From NCBI GenBank assembly GCA_024509875.1, contig JAMPIV010017554.1, positions 1 to 64,000 on the forward strand: a stretch of 64,000 bases of DNA, given 5' to 3'. The notes beneath the pieces were generated by a model. The model was not told the DNA's origin. It did no database searches and worked only from the letters and a program-made list of their open reading frames with translations. The translations under genes and the position numbers were made by a program. Shown here one piece after another: positions 45,725 to 63,800 of the stretch (its first letter is position 1; every line of letters begins with the position of its first letter). Source of the stretch: Oreohelix idahoensis. Taxonomy: Eukaryota > Mollusca > Gastropoda > Stylommatophora > Oreohelicidae.

Positions 45725-46540
45725 AGAAGTGTGCAAAACACGGTGTGCATGCGCCATGTTAACAGGGTGCGCGTTCAGATTTTTTTTTTTAAACCTCGGA
45801 TGTAAAACAAATATTTTGGTTTTTCAATACTCTCCCGAAAATAGTAACGCTCGACAAAGACAAGTGCGCAAAGGTTGGTGTGCATGCGTAATGTGAACGG
45901 CGTACATGTTCAGACTTTGTTCAAAATTATTTTACTACTATAATTAACAGGAATGCACGTACAATGACCTAAGTTTCAAGCTTTTGTTAGAATAAAATCA
46001 ATTGGTATTTTCCTAATGATCGGCTACCATAAGTATGTGGAATTAAGAGACTTCACTATACTAGGTCCAGCATCCAAAGGTCTGGTGACCAGTTCCCTTG
46101 CTCACTGCCTTGTCCTTCCCTAACTCAAGAGCAACGTCATGTGCCCATTTACAGATGGGTAAACTGAACCGTAATGATACTGTGAATCGTCCAGGCATCT
46201 TTGCCGCGAGAGACCAGCGTTCAAACCACTCTGCCAATCGGACGCTCCAGAACTAACGTAGCGACTTTTAATAGCGGGCAAACAGCCGTGTTCTATATCA
46301 CTTAGAGTTTAATTCTTGATCGAGCCAGTTTTCTCTCACGGACAGCTGTACGTCGCATTGTCTCGATCAAGAAATCACAACAAAACAAAATTATAAATTA
46401 AAACAACAAAAAATCTGTGTACTCTTCTGATGAACAACCGGATATTCACACCTATCATTATTTTTCACAAGTATTTGAATAAGTAAAATTGCCGTTAAGT
46501 ATTGGTGCTTTTGGATTTAATTCCCGTCTTATATATATTA
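45725..46540. other. Spacer with a diverged ~115-bp duplication
   Basis: The stretch at 45727-45785 (aagtgtgcaaaacacggtgtgcat...gcgttcagat) recurs diverged at 45862-45918 (aagtgcgcaaaggttggtgtgcat...tgttcagact). The remainder has no recognisable gene. Confidence 0.5.
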
Positions 46541-49892
<3,352 letters not shown>

Positions 49893-49900
49893 TATATATA
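49893..49900. other. TATATATA junction between T1 copy 2 and T2 copy 2
   Basis: Only eight bases separate the two transposon ends, the expected TA target plus a minimal expansion. Confidence 0.9.
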
Positions 49901-51876
<1,976 letters not shown>

Positions 51877-51959
51877 GTAATGCTCATTCGTTTGCTTTCA
51901 TACATGTAATAATTGAATCAACTATGTTTGTTTAGTTTTAAAATAACATGTAACACAAA

Positions 51960-52860
51960 ATAGGAAACTCTTCACAGAGCGATACAACAGGGAGCAATCT
52001 GATCATCAGAAGCAGTCCCCTCGTCCGACAAGTGCTTCGACCCAGTATACTCCTTTACACTCTAAGGGGGGCGGGTCCACTTGGGTCATGACTCCCAAGC
52101 GTCTCAGCCTCCTGTTGTCTTGTATCGAAAACGAACCCATTTCACTTATGGTAGCAACTTTAAAATCCACACCTCCGCCAGCCGTGGAGGCAATTGTGAA
52201 AGTAACAAAGAGAAGACAAATTATTCCGTTCGTTCCGTCGCACATCACAACTAAGGACACACACTGAGACACCTGCGCGAAGCCGACGAGGCTAGCCACT
52301 GCGCGCTAGCAACTGAAATTCTGTTCCTAACATCTCTTATAATATACGCCGCCTGTTGCCCCTCAGTCACAGCCCTTTCACTAGTACACCAAATAACTCA
52401 ACGTATTGTGGACTTAAAAAATATCCTGGTGTTTTCTGTACCGCAGCGTTTACTGTCACGATTTTCATTGCCCATTGCGGTTGTTCCACAGCCAGCCTGA
52501 TGCCTTTTCGGCAGTTTCACTAAGCCTCTTCTTTGACCTTGTTCTCGACTGTCCCCTCAGCCCCAACAGTTTCAATAGATCATACACTGATGCAGCCACA
52601 AGCCCTCTTGCGCCCACTTCAACAGCCATGACCCTTGCAGTGAACCTATCGTGTCTCAGATCCGCGGCCAGATCACTATACTTGGCCGCTTTGAACGAAT
52701 GTTGCTCGTCTAATCTGGATTCAAATGGCACGGTCAGTTCAATCAGTATGACCTGAAGCGTTGCTGAAGAACGAAGCACTATATCCGGCCGTCTCCGCGA
52801 TTTTCTGATACTCTCTGGATATGCCCCTCGTCCAGGTAGGTCTACCGCCATCTCCATTTA
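51960..52860 (-). pseudogene. R2/NeSL-like LINE, 5'-truncated copy 2
   Basis: A 130-codon frame (52857-52465) encodes RKSRRRPDIVLRSSATLQVI, LIELTVPFESRLDEQHSFKA, AKYSDLAADL, VMAVEVGARGLVAAS, LLKLLGLRGQSRTR and AEKASGWLW. The spacing RPD ... ELT fits a PD-(D/E)xK restriction-like nuclease core, as in site-specific LINE clades. The rest to 51960 is the 3' untranslated region shared with 35782-36200 at roughly 85% identity by eye. The 5' truncation at 52860 is typical of incomplete reverse transcription. Confidence 0.7.
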
Positions 52861-54741
<1,881 letters not shown>

Positions 54742-54956
54742 CTACTCGTCAAAAGTCAAGGGCCACTTAGAAAAACCTTGGTTGAAACCATAAAACAAAT
54801 CTGATATAAACGTAATTGGTATCAGTCAAAACGGCATTTATTGAATACCAAATTGACATGTCACGTAAAGAAATGGAAACACACATTCAAACGCAATGAA
54901 GCTGTGAAGTGTGTCAGCCACCTTTTCAAAAGTCACACAATAGATATTGGACAAAT

Positions 54957-56221
54957 TCAAAATCGGGTATGACCATCGTTTGCAGCAAGGCATTCAAGAC
55001 AGCGTAGACGCATCGAGTCCACAAGGGTCCGAAGAGTATCCTGAGGAACAGCTTGCCATTCCTGAAGCAGAAATGCAGTCAGCTGTGCAACATCCATTGG
55101 CAGGGGGTGATTTGTTGACAATCTTCGACCAAGGACATCCCAGAGGTGCTCAATCGGAGAAAGGACAGGTGAAAGAGCTGGCCACGCCATCCTGATGATC
55201 CCATGTTGCTGAATAAACTCATTCACCACACGAGCTCGATGGGGTCGAGTGTTAACATCTTGGAGGATGGCATTACCACCTATGGCCCCCATAGCAGGCT
55301 GAAAAATTGGTCTCAAGATTTCGTTCTGGTATCTGCAGAATGGGAGAAGATCGGATACCACGACAAGCATGGGAAACAAAGAGCCAAGGATCCAGACCCC
55401 GATGACGACCCAGAGTCCGCTGGGAGGACAACATTAGACAATCTTTGAAGGATCGAGGAATAGAATGGAACTAGGGCAGGAGGAAGACAGCCGATAGGAT
55501 AGTCTGGCGCTCTCTCTTCCAAACCTCTACACCTCACGGTAGAAGGGGAACGACTAAGTAAGTAAGTATCTTGGGCCGGTCAAGTTGCCTTGGATGATGT
55601 AGAGTGGGGTCCTGCCCTGTCTGTAGAAGCCTCCCCAGACCATGACAGAACCCCTACCATAACGATCTACCTCTCGAATTGTGTCATCAGTAAATCGCTC
55701 TCCTGGTCGTCTCCAAACTCGAATCCTGCCATCATTGAATGACACAGTGAAGCGAGATTCATCAGTGAAGAGAAGTTGACTCTATTGTTGCCTTGTCCAT
55801 CGGATGTACTCGCGACACTAAGCAACACGGGTTCTGCGATGAGCAGGAGTAAGAGAGATTCTGACTGCAGGACGTCGAGCAGCCAGTCCCAATTCATGTA
55901 AACGTCTGCGAATGGTGCTTTGACTGACATTAACGTTTACAGTTTGTCTCAGCTGACATCTTAGAGTGGAACAAGTCACTGTTCGATGGCGCAGGGCTGA
56001 CAACAAGAGGTACCGGTCATCATGTCTATTGGTGCATCTAGAGCGACCTGGCCGGTGGCGATCCTCCACACTTCCTGTGGCTGAAATCTCTCCAAAATTC
56101 TTTGGATAGTAGAGTGTCACACTGCAAGCCGTCTAGCAACCTCACGGACAGATAAACCAATTTCAACCCACGCTATAGCCCTCATTCTTTGTAAGGTGTC
56201 AAGACTTCTTCTCGGTGGCAT
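54957..56221 (-). pseudogene. Tc1-like transposase of T4, interrupted
   Basis: Starts MPPRRSLDTLQRMRAIAWVE at 56221, with the helix-turn-helix VREVARRLAV. The frame continues out of register as ATGSVEDRHRPGRSRCT and LHELGLAARRPAVRI. The catalytic parts are LFTDESRFTVSF (about 55740-55780), ILQDVNTRPHRARVV (second Asp) and LSPVLSPIEHLWDVL (third acidic residue). Several frame changes and a TGA near 56118 precede the core. The coding region is also split between GNLTGPRY and RYQNEILRP by the LINE insert at 55335-55565. Confidence 0.87.
55335..55565 (+). mobile_element. 5'-truncated LINE 3' end inserted in T4
   Basis: The + strand encodes DRIVWRSLFQTSTPHGRRGT then TAA, a common LINE ORF2 C-terminal pattern (DR..WR.L), followed by a taagtaagta tail. 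The six bases gtatct occur on both sides (55329-55334 and 55566-55571) and fall inside the transposase codons that flank the insert, so they are the target duplication. The coordinates exclude the duplication. Confidence 0.8.
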
Positions 56222-56586
56222 GGTTTTTGCAAGTGATGAAACTACCCTAAGTCTGCGATTGTAAAACAAATTAAGAGTGAACTCTGTTCACGAAAAGTCG
56301 CCATTGCACGTGGAATGTCAATCAGCACGATTACTTCACCTGTTTGGTTCTACGGAAGTTTGAAAAAACAGTTTAAAAATGTGAATTTATGGTCAGTAAA
56401 CCAAATTGCACGTGATCCTCATGGTTGTCGGTGAGTTGTTTTTATGCTTAACGTGCATAGAGGACTGTCAGAGGAAGATATTGCACCCATTTTTAACTAA
56501 AAACTTCCTTCATTTAATAATTCTATGAGCTTATATAAAAGTGTATTGAAAATAATAGGGTGGCCCTTGACTTTTAACGAGTAGTA

Positions 56587-57344
56587 TATATATCAAATAA
56601 TACGACGATGAGTGAGCATAATAAAGAAATAAAGAGATACGTTCGGAGTGAATGAGAGTTATAAAACTGCACAACTGATTTCGTCACAATATCCAGTCAA
56701 AATTTAAAGTCTGCTAAACTAATGCTGGCCTGCAACACCTGGCATTGCGGGGCTTTGCACGTTTGAGACAATCCGCTTTTACATTACTCTGGGTAAAGAA
56801 AACATTATTCTAGAATATACATCCGAGACATTTATGTTCCCTTCGATTGCTAACCAAGCTTTCGAAAAAGAGTCGGCTAAAAGGGGCCGCTACAAAAGCG
56901 CTGGGTGAACGAAGGGTTTTCTTTATGGAAGGAGAAGTAAGAAAACTTCTCTGCTTTCAAAGAGTTGACAACTCTGCGCCGCTCGAAGCCGTACACTTGC
57001 CATTCAAATTAAAACGGCCTTAGAAAGGCTGTGGCGACAAACATCAAGGACATTGTTTATCGGCTGGTATGGTCAGAATATAATTACGTCCAGGAGCGAT
57101 CTCCAGGGCTGCTGTACAACAAATTATCATACGCGAAGTAGAGAATCGTACGTTAAAATGAAGAGAAAGTGACAGAGGGCGTCGACAAAAGTTCACAAGT
57201 AGAAACAGCTCGATTTGACAGGCGGTCTACAAAAAAAAATCTGAGTTAACGCGTCACATAACTCGCCCTTTTTTGAAAGAAGAATTTCTTTGCGAACTCA
57301 GTTTGAGAAGAATTGTTCTGTCTGATATTTGGTCTTTCTTGCTG
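56587..57344. other. Unannotated spacer
   Basis: About 750 bp with no recognised gene or repeat before the LINE remnant. Confidence 0.45.
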
Positions 57345-57541
57345 TCCACTGAAATACAGGATACAGGAAATTCCAGGACTGAACATCAATGGAAGGTCAA
57401 TAAACAACCTTAGATATGCAGATGATACCGTGTTGTTAGCTGAAAGCAAACAGGAGTTACAAGAACTAGTGAAGCAAGTGAACAGTATAAGTCATGAATA
57501 TGGACTCGACATTAATATTGAGAAAACAAAAACTATGATAA

Positions 57542-59714
57542 CACTGGCTAACAAAAAAAAAAAATCTCTAATATTTTTATGTTTTTCTGGTCAATTTTAA
57601 TGCGCTGTTTTTAAATCTGCAAACCGTTTTTCTCTATCAGGTCGGGATCTCTAGAAATACGCAATTGAAGTTTTTTAACAACACATACAGTATTACAACA
57701 TCATTCGTACAAGAAGTATAACAGTTATGTAGACTTGAATTTCTTTGCAGTCGACTTTCGTCGGTGAATGGCATGTGGTACATCACGATGAAGCATCCAA
57801 CAATAATCGGCAAGCATGGTCACACTCCACCGTCCTTGATAACGTGACTCCATTACGGCGATATCTTGATGGAATCGTTCTCCATGTTCATCGCTGACTT
57901 CGCCAAGGTTGTCAGGGAAAAAGTCTAGATGCGGAATCGAGCAAATGGATTTTGAGGGACATGTTACAGCCCATAATTCTGTATGCATCTATGCACTGCT
58001 TAACAATATGCACATAGTCGACAGATTTGTGATTTCCCAGAAAGTTATCGACGATCGATTTGAATGCCATCCATGCGCGAAGTTCATTACCATGTAACAA
58101 GTTCTCGAATTGTTTGTCTGCAATAACTTTCCTAATCTGATGTCCTACAAAGATACCTTCCTTTATCTTTGCATCGCTAACTTGCGGAAACTTTTCTCGA
58201 AGATAAGTGAAAGCTCTTCTCGTTTTATCTAACCCTTTTACGAAATTCTTCATGAGCCCCAACTTTATATGTAACGGTGGTAAAATGATGCTGTCTTTGT
58301 TAACTAATGGCTCGTGTATTACATTTTTATGCCTGAGCTGCATACGATCCCTGATAGGCCACGCCTTTCTTGCATAATGTTCCTGTCTGTTGCGGCTGTC
58401 CCATTCATATAGGAAGCAACAAAATTTAGTATACCAAGTCTGCATGCCCGTGAGAATTGCAATGACCTTTAGGTCTCCACAAATCCGCCATTGGTAGTCA
58501 TTGTACTTTATTTTTGCCAAAAGTATAGCCATATTGTCATAAGTTTCTTTCATACGAACAGAGTAGGCGACTGGAATTGATGAAAATAAATTTCCGTTAT
58601 GCAATAACACGGCTTTTAGACTAGTCTTGGAAGAGTCGATGAAAAGTCGCCGTTCGTTGACTATGTGCTCATGACCGAGGTGCACCATTAGACCGTTTAC
58701 ATCTTTGCAATAGCAAATGTCATCATCCATCTCAAAGTATTGAACAAGTTCTCTGTGTCTATGACGAAATTTAGATATCGGAGTATTGGGCGCTAAAAGA
58801 TTCCATCCTTTGAGTCGCGAACCGAGTAATTCCGCTAGTCCTTTGGTAAGAGCGAGATCACGTATTAGATCTGAAAGTTCTGAATGGTTAATTAAGTGAA
58901 CACCATCATTCACCGGTATATAATCCGAGTCAGAATTAGTTTCTAAAGCAGGTAAACTATCACTTTCTGATGGTTCATTCACGTCCAACGGATATTGTTC
59001 TGGTGGAACTGGGAGCGGACACGTGATTGGATCATGAGGCACTGGTTTCGAAACCGATTCAATATTTGGATAAACCACAGACTTTCTAGTTTTAAAAGTG
59101 AAACCATGGATATTTGTCAAGCAGAAGTAACAATCAGTAGCGTGATTTGTCGGTTCAAGCCATATTACTGGCACTCCAAAAGGCATCGACATAAGCTTTG
59201 GCGATTTTCGTAACCAACTTGCCAATGTATTTGCACAAGTTGAACAAACTGCATTTGGCTTCCAAGATTTATTTGCATCATCAACTTTCAAATCGAAATA
59301 AAGTTCATATGCTTTCTTTAGTAATGGTGTAAAGTTTTTCTGGTGAACACAATCGGTAAAATATCCGTACACGTAACAGAACAGATCGGCCGAATTTCTA
59401 CAACTTTTAGAAGCCATATTTCGCTCAGAATTATTTCAAAATACAGTAACTATTTGAAAAATAGCGTAACATATATCATGCATCTTTTAGCAGTATAAAA
59501 AGTAGAATTATTTTGCATTTTATTAATTTTTAATAAGTTATATAGTAAAAATGGAACGGAGCAAAAAACGGTTTCCCAAAAATATATTTATTCACAAATA
59601 TCTTAAGAACCCGATGTGATAGAGATAAACGGATTTCAAATTTGAAATCAGCGCAAGAAACTGACCTAAGAACACTTGTTCTTATATAAGAAAGAAAAAT
59701 GTTGTTTGTCAGTG
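57542..59714 (-). mobile_element. DNA transposon with CACTG termini and TAA target duplication
   Basis: 2173 bp inserted in a LINE RT frame. The left end reads CACTGGCTAACAA and the right end, read inward, CACTGACAAACAA: imperfect inverted repeats of about 13-15 bp. The target TAA is at 57539-57541 and 59715-59717. It holds one gene on the minus strand. CACTG tips with a 3-bp duplication resemble CACTA/EnSpm-type (CMC) elements; a TAA duplication alone would also fit PIF/Harbinger. I cannot assign a superfamily. Confidence 0.88.
57725..59417 (-). CDS. Putative DDE-type transposase of an unfamiliar family (one frameshift)
   Basis: A 501-codon frame from ATG 59417 to 57912, continued in the next frame (57988-57725) after a one-base slip near 57940. 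Residues 1-100 are Cys-rich: C6, C14, VCSTC (58-61) and DCYFC (96-99), a likely zinc-binding DNA-recognition part. A variable acidic linker spans 130-175. A candidate RNase-H-like core follows: D261 (LFIDSSKTSLKAVLLHNGN), D315 (WRICGDLKVIAILTG), CCFLYEWDSR (333-342), H348, PPLHIKLGLMKNFVK (380-394) and AKIKEGIFVGHQIRK. In the second frame come DFFPDNLGEVSDEHGERFHQ and MLHRDVPHA; E of HGERFH may be the third catalytic residue. I recall similar uncharacterised proteins in other invertebrates, but no named domain. The TIR context makes transposase likely. Its reading frame is far better kept than that of the surrounding elements. Confidence 0.75.
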
Positions 59715-60199
59715 TAATTAGCAAAGCAGACGATAAACCCACATTAAAGATAAGCGTAAATGGGAAAATCCTGGAACAAGTCAAGAGCTACGTATATCTT
59801 GGTCATATAATAACAGAAGATAGCAGATGTGAAACAGAAATCAAGAAGAGAATAGGAATGGCCAAAGCTACATTCAACAACATGAAACATATACTGACAT
59901 CCAAACAGTTATCTCACACATTAAAACTGAGAATCATAAAGTGTTATATATATTCTGCATTTCTGTATGGTGCAGAAACATGGACGATGAATAAGCATGT
60001 GGAAGAAAGAATTGAGGCTCTTGAAATGTGGATATATAGAAGAATGGGGCGTATCTCATGGAAAGAGATGAAAACGAATAAGGAGGTCCTGGAAAATCTA
60101 GGTATGAAAAGAGAACTAATGAGGGAGGTCAAAGTTCGGCAGCTAAAATACTTTGGCCACATAAAAAGGCATAACACCTTGCATTCTATTATAGGATGA

Positions 60200-63100
60200 T
60201 CCGTTTGTAGGATTTTCTGCATGTATTTTAAATGAAGAAGGGGATCATCTTTGTTAACTTTTCCGGGACCTGGGTTTTCACTGACCGGAATAGAGGAAAA
60301 TAAACTGATAGAGGAATGGGTCATCTTCGCCCTTCAAACCTCCCCCGCCTGTTGGGGTGTAATCGAGAATCAACGTTTAGAAAAGTGCAGTCCCAAGGCG
60401 GGTCAGAAACTTTACCAACAACAGGTTATCTACTTGTAAAAGAAACGATTGATTGGCTAGGTTTCAGCGAGCTGGGTGCTTCAGATGCTTAGAGATGTTT
60501 ATGGTAGAGCTCCGTTTTCTCTCTGATCGCACTTTGAGTTTCCATTGAGTCATACAGGACCTCAGCGGCTTCTAACCTAGGTACAGGATAGGTCGTGGTT
60601 GCTGCTTGTATTATTTCGTCATCCACTCTTGCACTATCAAAGTGAACTGGGATGGAGTGGTCAAAGACAGCTCCTTGAAAATTTGACAGACAGGCAGAAA
60701 TACCGATAGACAGAAAAATTCAGCAAATTTATGAGACAGCCCTTCTCACTGATTTCTACCCGGAGAAGAGAATGAAGATCGTGTGAGGGGTTCCCACTTC
60801 AAAATCTGGGGCCCTGGTTTCCCTAACGTGAGCTCCACCTAGAAAAAAGGTTTCAGGGCTGTCGAATGTAGCTCTCCTGGTAACAGTGACAATATCTCAT
60901 CTGTTACAGGCTTTATTGCTTGATTACAGACAGCGGGCGGTTTTTTCTTTTGGTCGGCGGCCGTGGCATCGGAGTAAAAGCTCCCCAACGTTTCTGGGAA
61001 ACAGTTGGAAATATTAATCCCTCCACGGCGCCTCTGCATCGTAGCATGGCCAAGCAGGGCTACGAGAGGGGTACCTTCTCCCCTGAAACTGTAAGTCGGA
61101 GAGATGCCCCTCTCCATTTGGCTTTTCGCTGTCCAACTAGCAGAGAGGCGGATCATATCGTAGTATGGATTCTAACACTTTTCTTGACGTCTCGTGTATA
61201 TTGGGAAAAGCGGCAGCAATGACAGGGGCTCGAGGCTCCCCGGCGACCACATAAGAGCTCCCGAGGATGAGATCATAATACAGATCTCCTACCACTGCGG
61301 CACGTACTGTCTCACTTATGTAAGGATTTCGGACTCAACCGAAGCAAGCAGACGTCGGGTGGGGATATCACCCGGTAAAATACCACACAGATCTACAGTT
61401 TCTTTAGTCAACTGACCAGGCCGCACTAAGCGCTCTGAGACCAGAACAGGGTAACTAAGACATGTGTCAAACAAACAGGTTCCTACTTGCTAGTTAATTT
61501 CTATCACCCCACAGTTCGTAAGCGACGCCCCTGACAGTATGTGTTCCATATTTTGCGCAGTAGTTATTCTTACAATCCATGAACAAGCTTGTCACAAAAC
61601 GTTTTGTGTATGTACTTTTGCGCTTTTCTCTCTCTCCTTCATCGTCGTATTATTGGACATATTTTATGCCCTTACATTTTTACCTAGCCACTCCCATACT
61701 TATTTGCGTTTCACCAGGTGAACTGTAGTATTATCGAGGTTAATTAGACAGGTCAGCGGATACTACGTGTATTACTTTAGTCGTCTAGCCACCTTTGAAT
61801 GAGAATCTGTGTTGATGCAAGGTGGTCGCGCACGATCGATGGAAAGAAAGCCATATTGGCTGTCTAAGAAATCCGTCTCAGGGATTTACACAAACACAAG
61901 ATCTTACAAATACGTAATAATTTCCGCTGGCCCATCATTGTATCAATATTACCGATAATCTTTCTGAGCAGATAATATAGTGGGAAAGCTTCTAGACATG
62001 AAATAAGTTCACAGATTTGTTTGTGAGTTTGCATAAAAAATGCAATCGGAAGTTATTGCGCACAGATTTTTCTGAGGCAATATATTGTTTACCTGTCTTG
62101 GTTGTATACTTTAATTTTTGTAACCAAAGAGGCATAACTCGGGGTTCTCTGAGGTTGCGTTTTTACAGTGGTTGTTACCTTCTCTTGCTTCTTAACCTGG
62201 CGATCTATTATTAGATCTAGGTCTGGTTGTTATCCATATAAGGCTTGAATAGGTCTACTTTTCTTGGAATGTTTGCAACCAGAGTCGATGTTTATTCCCT
62301 GACCATATAAGGCTCGAATTGGTCAGTATCTTTGCTTGGTATGTGTCCAACATCGTCCGGTTTGAGTTTAATTCTAGCGTGCGCTAGATTAGGGTTGGTG
62401 GAGATAGACTTCCGTTCGAGGAGACAAGCAGTGGTTTCGATCAGAACGAGACGCGTTCTTAGCGTCCGTGATCATTTTGATGGGGAAATGGAAGTCCTCT
62501 TGTGTTGTTAGTTTATCTATAGATGGTTTCCCCCATGTGATTCTAAAACGCCTGGAGGCGTGTGTGTTGTGGTGTCTATTTCGGAAGACAGGCAATTGCT
62601 CTTGATATTATTGCTACTTGTCGCCAGCTTTAATGATTGACATTTTGTTCCCTGCTTGCTAACTTTTCCGCTGGGCGGGAAAGAGTTTTCTGTCATGAGA
62701 AGTTCAGCACGAATCACCATGTCACTTTATGCATCGAGTTGATGCATGCCCCTAGGGTTATCTGTTCATTGAACTCTGTTGCTCTGGCGGTATCACGTCG
62801 GTCAAGGTTTGACACCCCTTGCTACTAAAAGGAACTTAGAGGACATTGCCTGATGTACTCCAGAAGATATGTCTGTCTTGCTGGGGGTCAGTAAGGGAGA
62901 GTGGTGTGATCTCCTACATCTATATATTTGGCTATAGCTAGAAAAGGATGATGGTTTCCAACACATTAATATATCTACAGTCGTCGATGATGCATTTGAT
63001 GCCAATTATATTATTCGCCATTGCTATGCTGTATGTCGTCAAGTATTGTCCGCTGACTATGTATATTATGATGAGCGTCCATTGGTTTGTAGCGTCAATA

Positions 63101-63650
63101 AATGTATGAAACTTCAGCTATTGTCAACCATTACTGACTTCTATATGTGGTTGAGTGGGTATTGTGCCAACGTTCAGAACTTATACACATTCGCGTACTA
63201 CACCTTACCATGAGGTCTACTCACCCACACTTCTTGTCAACCACACATTGCTACGATCATCGCTACACATCTGTGAACATGTACCTTGAGAGAATCTTCA
63301 CTGTACCGTTAGTGCCTCAACGCCGAGTGACCTGCATTCACCGGTACTGTACTGCCTGGGTCGACCTGACCCCTTACTCACACGTACACAGCGCTGTAAC
63401 CTTACTGTTGTCAACATTGTATAGGCCACACACGACAATACACACCTCTACATTATGTTATCCAGCTTGGATACTATCATTTTATGACGGCCAGTCATGG
63501 GTTCTTCAACACAGTGACAGCGAATGAATATAATCCCTTAACATTTTATGGTGGCCAGTATGAGGCTATTGGCTCTATTGTCAACTGTGTGATAACTGAA
63601 AATACCTGGCGCTGCCATGTAGATTGTTGACAGTTCTACGTGTCCTGAGC
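60200..63650. other. Long unannotated stretch
   Basis: 3.4 kb without a recognisable gene. A short CAGA-like run lies near 60687-60712. A loose ~95-bp duplication (ccatataaggct(t/c)gaat(a/t)ggt) occurs near 62234 and 62305. The frames at 60839-61222 and 63147-63527 carry no family motif. An AATAAA lies at 63098-63103, but no flanking repeat shows an LTR. Confidence 0.45.
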
Positions 63651-63655
63651 CTGTG

Positions 63656-63800
63656 CAGTTTAGAAGGTCAAGTGCCGATTTATCGTTACTGCTGAAGTTT
63701 AGAAGGTCAAGTGCCGATTTATCGTTACTGCTGAAGTTTAGAAGATCAAGTGCTGATTTAGCATTACTGCTGCAGTTTAGAAGGCCAAGTTCCGATGAAC
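63656..63800 (+). repeat. 39-bp tandem repeat, nearly four copies
   Basis: Unit cagtttagaaggtcaagtgc... begins near 63656, 63695, 63734 and 63773. The first two copies are almost identical and the last two diverge. As 39 is a multiple of three, the + strand reads as repeats of FRRSSADLSLLLK. No signal shows that it is translated. Confidence 0.9.

Larger units (their letters stand above)
54742..56584 (-). mobile_element. Tc1-like transposon T4 carrying a LINE insertion
   Basis: 1843 bp including a 231-bp insert. Ends read inward: CTACTCGTCAAAAGTCAAGG on the left and CTACTCGTTAAAAGTCAAGG on the right, each bounded by TA. The transposase is on the minus strand. Without the insert the element is about 1.6 kb. 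Confidence 0.92.
57345..60199 (+). pseudogene. LINE reverse transcriptase fragment split by a DNA transposon
   Basis: Left part (57345-57541): EIPGLNINGRSINNLRYADD, with the YADD palm motif, then LAESKQELQELVKQVNS and INIEKTKTMI. Right part (59715-60199): ISKADDKPTLKISVNGKI, YVYLGHIITEDSRCETEIKK, RIGMAKATFNNM, SAFLYGAETWTMNK, EMWIYRRMGRISWKE and VKVRQLKYFGHIKR. These are consecutive parts of one RTE/L1-like RT C-half. The 2173-bp insert plus a 3-bp duplication (2176 bp) accounts exactly for the change of frame, so the LINE frame was open at insertion. The fragment lacks the 5' RT motifs and the final C-terminus. Confidence 0.85.

Noticed and set aside
61000..63527. Frames of 60-126 codons near the right end
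   Set aside because: No motif, no repeat partner and no codon signal; not called.
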